A stretch of 64,000 nucleotides of DNA from Planctomycetota bacterium (lineage in GTDB: Bacteria; Planctomycetota; UBA1135; GCA-002686595). This document shows positions 62,051-64,000 of this stretch, piece after piece. Below the pieces are notes generated by a model, which saw only the letters and a program-made list of their open reading frames with translations, searched no databases and had not been told where the DNA came from. How positions within the stretch are numbered: position 1 is the first letter of the stretch; each line of letters begins with the position of its first letter. The position numbers were made by a program, and so were the translations under genes. The DNA lies in NCBI GenBank assembly GCA_016779205.1, contig JADHOC010000010.1, positions 46,108 through 110,107 on the forward strand. Reading direction: 5' to 3'.

Positions 62051-62782
62051 ATGAAACTCCTCGCTTCACTCCTGATCGCCGGCTCGACGGCGATGGTCTA
62101 CACGGGAGTCCTCCCGTGCCCCTGTGAGCTCGGCGCCCGCCTCTCATCGTCCTTCAGCGCCCCGCGCACGGAGGCCGGTGCGCCGGCCGGGGTCTACCTC
62201 GAGGTTCGGAACGCCACGGTCTGGGGCGGCGCCTGCCACATCGGGTCCGAGGCCGTGAGCCAGGGGACCTATGCCGCCGCCGGCTGGTCCTTCGAGGGAG
62301 GGTCGCACGGCGGCGTCGACCTCGCCGGCGTGCGCGTGGTGTCCGTGGTGGAGGGGTCCTCGAACCTGCAGTCCGAGGCCGTCTTCCGCGCGGGCGGCGT
62401 CCCGAAGGTGCGGGCCTGCGTCTGGGTGGACGCTCCGGACGAGGACGCAGCCCAGGCCGCGGTGGACCACGTGCGCTCGCGCCTGGATCACGGCACGGTC
62501 CTGACGGTCGAGCGGACCCCCGTGACGGTGGACCTGAATGGAGACGAGTTCCGGCTGGAGGTGCCGGGGCTGCTCACGGTCGAGGGCGAGGCGCTCCCGG
62601 ATCGCTCGTGCTGCACCATGCCGGAGTCCCTCTGGTACTCCCCGCTGGCTACTGGCTGTGAGGCCGTGGTGGGGAACCCCTCCATCTGCCGCTTCGCGGG
62701 CCACGGCGTCGGTGCCGCGAGGCTCTCCCCCTGGGCGTTCGAGGGCGAGAACAGCGCCTTCGTGGCCCGCGTCGGCGCCTGA
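62051..62782 (+). CDS. DUF1326-like secreted protein
   Basis: 243 residues with a signal LLASLLIAGSTAMVYTGVLPC. The mature N-terminus GVYLEVRNATVWGGACHIGSEAVSQGTYAAAGWSFEGGSHGGVDLAGVRVVSVV resembles DUF1326, with its conserved Cys and Gly-rich strands. Several more cysteines follow (SCC, GCEAV, SICRF), a pattern compatible with metal binding. It starts six bases after the small Cys-rich gene, so they are probably co-transcribed. Confidence 0.62.
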   Translation: MKLLASLLIAGSTAMVYTGVLPCPCELGARLSSSFSAPRTEAGAPAGVYLEVRNATVWGGACHIGSEAVSQGTYAAAGWSFEGGSHGGVDLAGVRVVSVVEGSSNLQSEAVFRAGGVPKVRACVWVDAPDEDAAQAAVDHVRSRLDHGTVLTVERTPVTVDLNGDEFRLEVPGLLTVEGEALPDRSCCTMPESLWYSPLATGCEAVVGNPSICRFAGHGVGAARLSPWAFEGENSAFVARVGA

Positions 62783-62832
62783 GGCGCGCCGAGCAACCAC
62801 CCCGCCGCTCACTCCCACCGATCACCACTCCA

Positions 62833-64000
62833 TTGGCCCGCAAGAAGAAGTCCAAGAGGAAGGCTCCGCGCCGCGCGAGGCGCTCGGTCGACGACACCGA
62901 GATCGAGGAGCTCGTCATCGTTCCGGTCCGGAACATGATCCTCTTCCCGGGCGTGGTGCTCCCGCTCATGCTGGGTCGGGAGTCGTCCGTGCTGGCGGTG
63001 CGCGCCGCCGTCGAGGACGACCGTCCCATCGGCCTGCTCCTCCAGCGGGATGAGCGCGATGACTCGCCGGGGCCCGCTGACCTCTTCAAGGTCGGCACGG
63101 TGGGCGAGATCATGCGCTACTGGACGGCTCCGGACGGTCGCCACCAGGCCATCTGCCAGGGGCTCAACCGGTTCGAGGTCATCGACTACGTGGAGACCGA
63201 GCCGCTCCTCGTGGCGCGGGTGCGCCGGATCGAGGAGGTGGACCGCTCCACACGGGCCATCGAGGCGCGCTTCGTGGCGCTGAAGCAGCGCGCCGAGGAG
63301 GTCCTCAGCCTCTCGCCCGGGACGCCAGAGGATCTCGAGCAGGCGGTCCAGGGCATCGACTCGCCCGGGATGCTCGCTGACCTCGTGGCGACCTTCCTGG
63401 ACATGCCCTCCACGGAGAAGCAGGAGATCCTGGAGACCTTCGAGGTCAAGGCGCGGCTGGACCGCCTCCTCGAGGCACTCGGTCAGGCCGCCGCCGTGCT
63501 GGAGCTCAGCCTCAAGATTCGCCGTGAGACCAAGGGGTCCCTGGACCAGGCGCAGCGCGAGTACTTCCTCCGCGAACAGCTGCGGCAGATCCGCAGGGAG
63601 CTGGGCGAGGGCGACGACTTCACGGATGAGCTGGCCGAGATCCGGGAGCGCGTCGACGCGCTGAAGCTGCCCGAGGAGGCCGAGCGGGAGGTCAGTCGGG
63701 AGCTCCGGCGCCTCGAGCGGACCCCGGAGCAGGCGGCCGAGCACTCCATGCTGCGCACGTGGATGGAGGTCTTCACCGAGCTGCCCTGGAATGCCCGAAG
63801 CAAGGACACCCTCCAGCTCGACGCGGCCCAGGAGGTCCTGGACGCGGACCACCACGGCCTCGAGAAGGTGAAGCGCAGAATCCTCGAGTTCCTCGCGGTC
63901 AAGAAGCTGAACCCGGAGGGGCAGGGGCCAACCCTGTGCCTGGTGGGGCCCCCGGGCGTCGGCAAGACCTCCCTCGGCCAGAGCGTCGCCCGAGCCATGG
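62833..64000 (+). CDS. lon: ATP-dependent protease Lon, N-terminal part (3' end outside window)
   Basis: The start is the TTG at 62833, giving a basic N-terminus ARKKKSKRKAPRRARRS before the domain; there is no ATG or GTG closer to the conserved region upstream. The Lon substrate-binding domain runs about 25-220 (ELVIVPVRNMILFPGVVLPLM at the start), then a long helical region, and the AAA+ Walker A GPPGVGKT at 372-379 is the last clear motif before the window ends. The proteolytic Ser-Lys dyad is beyond it. The ATPase-coupled degradation of misfolded and regulatory proteins in the cytoplasm is the known role. Confidence 0.94.
   Translation, partial: MARKKKSKRKAPRRARRSVDDTEIEELVIVPVRNMILFPGVVLPLMLGRESSVLAVRAAVEDDRPIGLLLQRDERDDSPGPADLFKVGTVGEIMRYWTAPDGRHQAICQGLNRFEVIDYVETEPLLVARVRRIEEVDRSTRAIEARFVALKQRAEEVLSLSPGTPEDLEQAVQGIDSPGMLADLVATFLDMPSTEKQEILETFEVKARLDRLLEALGQAAAVLELSLKIRRETKGSLDQAQREYFLREQLRQIRRELGEGDDFTDELAEIRERVDALKLPEEAEREVSRELRRLERTPEQAAEHSMLRTWMEVFTELPWNARSKDTLQLDAAQEVLDADHHGLEKVKRRILEFLAVKKLNPEGQGPTLCLVGPPGVGKTSLGQSVARAM

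Overview
The window is high-GC, densely packed bacterial chromosome and most likely comes from a member of the Planctomycetota. This is inferred from protein content; there is no rRNA to confirm it. The evidence is: two sulfatase-superfamily proteins, one with the Cys-Pro-Cys / Gly-rich C-terminal domain common in marine planctomycete secreted proteins; an FG-GAP/ASPIC (CRTAC1-like) lipoprotein; DUF1573, PEGA, DUF1326 and DUF3568 proteins; many lipoproteins; and GldG/DUF4340 ABC operons. lpxH-like and gmhB-like genes point to an outer membrane with lipopolysaccharide. No insertion sequence, prophage, integrase, CRISPR array or toxin island was seen, so this reads as core and lineage-specific chromosome rather than an accessory island.

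Layout. 1-7.7 kb: tail of a secreted sulfatase, malic enzyme, a large FG-GAP/ASPIC/TPR lipoprotein, an NTF2-like lipoprotein and a MATE-like membrane protein. 7.7-12.6 kb: a leftward ABC operon (ATPase, ABC-2 permease, GldG-like, DUF4340) ending in a strong hairpin. 12.9-19.6 kb: a PilZ-like protein, a coiled-coil membrane protein, an M14 carboxypeptidase, tRNA-Pro and tRNA-Arg, purD, a coupled glycosyltransferase and a Fur-family regulator. 19.6-25.9 kb: a small lipoprotein, purQ, gmhB, a PEGA lipoprotein, a GT-C glycosyltransferase, efp and rpoN. 26-31.4 kb: an exported protein with a possible secretin-like N-domain, an FHA-like membrane protein, a degenerate GGDEF protein coupled to an NtrC-type sigma-54 activator, and an LpxH-like phosphoesterase. 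31.4-36.9 kb: cmk, rpsA with an expanded Ala/Glu repeat tail, a lipoprotein and tyrS. 37-41.9 kb: leftward DUF1573 and sulfatase-like lipoproteins, a thioredoxin-fold protein without CxxC and a Fis-type HTH regulator. 42.5-45.7 kb: a coupled three-gene operon with two MORN/YwqK-repeat proteins and an unknown protein. 45.7-53.8 kb: a matrixin protease, htpG, an aminotransferase, an Asp-box propeller protein, a GT-C membrane protein and a small secreted protein. 54-57.7 kb: a leftward operon of two ABC-2 exporters. 58-61.8 kb: a three-subunit molybdenum hydroxylase whose 2Fe-2S subunit has a Tat signal. 61.8-64 kb: a small Cys-rich protein, a DUF1326-like protein and the start of lon.

Gene pairs overlap by four bases (ATGA/GTGA) again and again, so translational coupling is a recurring device here. 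Several starts are GTG or TTG, including rpoN and lon. The best candidates for undescribed biology are the coupled MORN operon, the rpoN-proximal signalling cluster, the tandem ABC-2 exporters and the Tat-linked molybdenum hydroxylase with its two small cysteine-rich neighbours. All of these are inferences from sequence.
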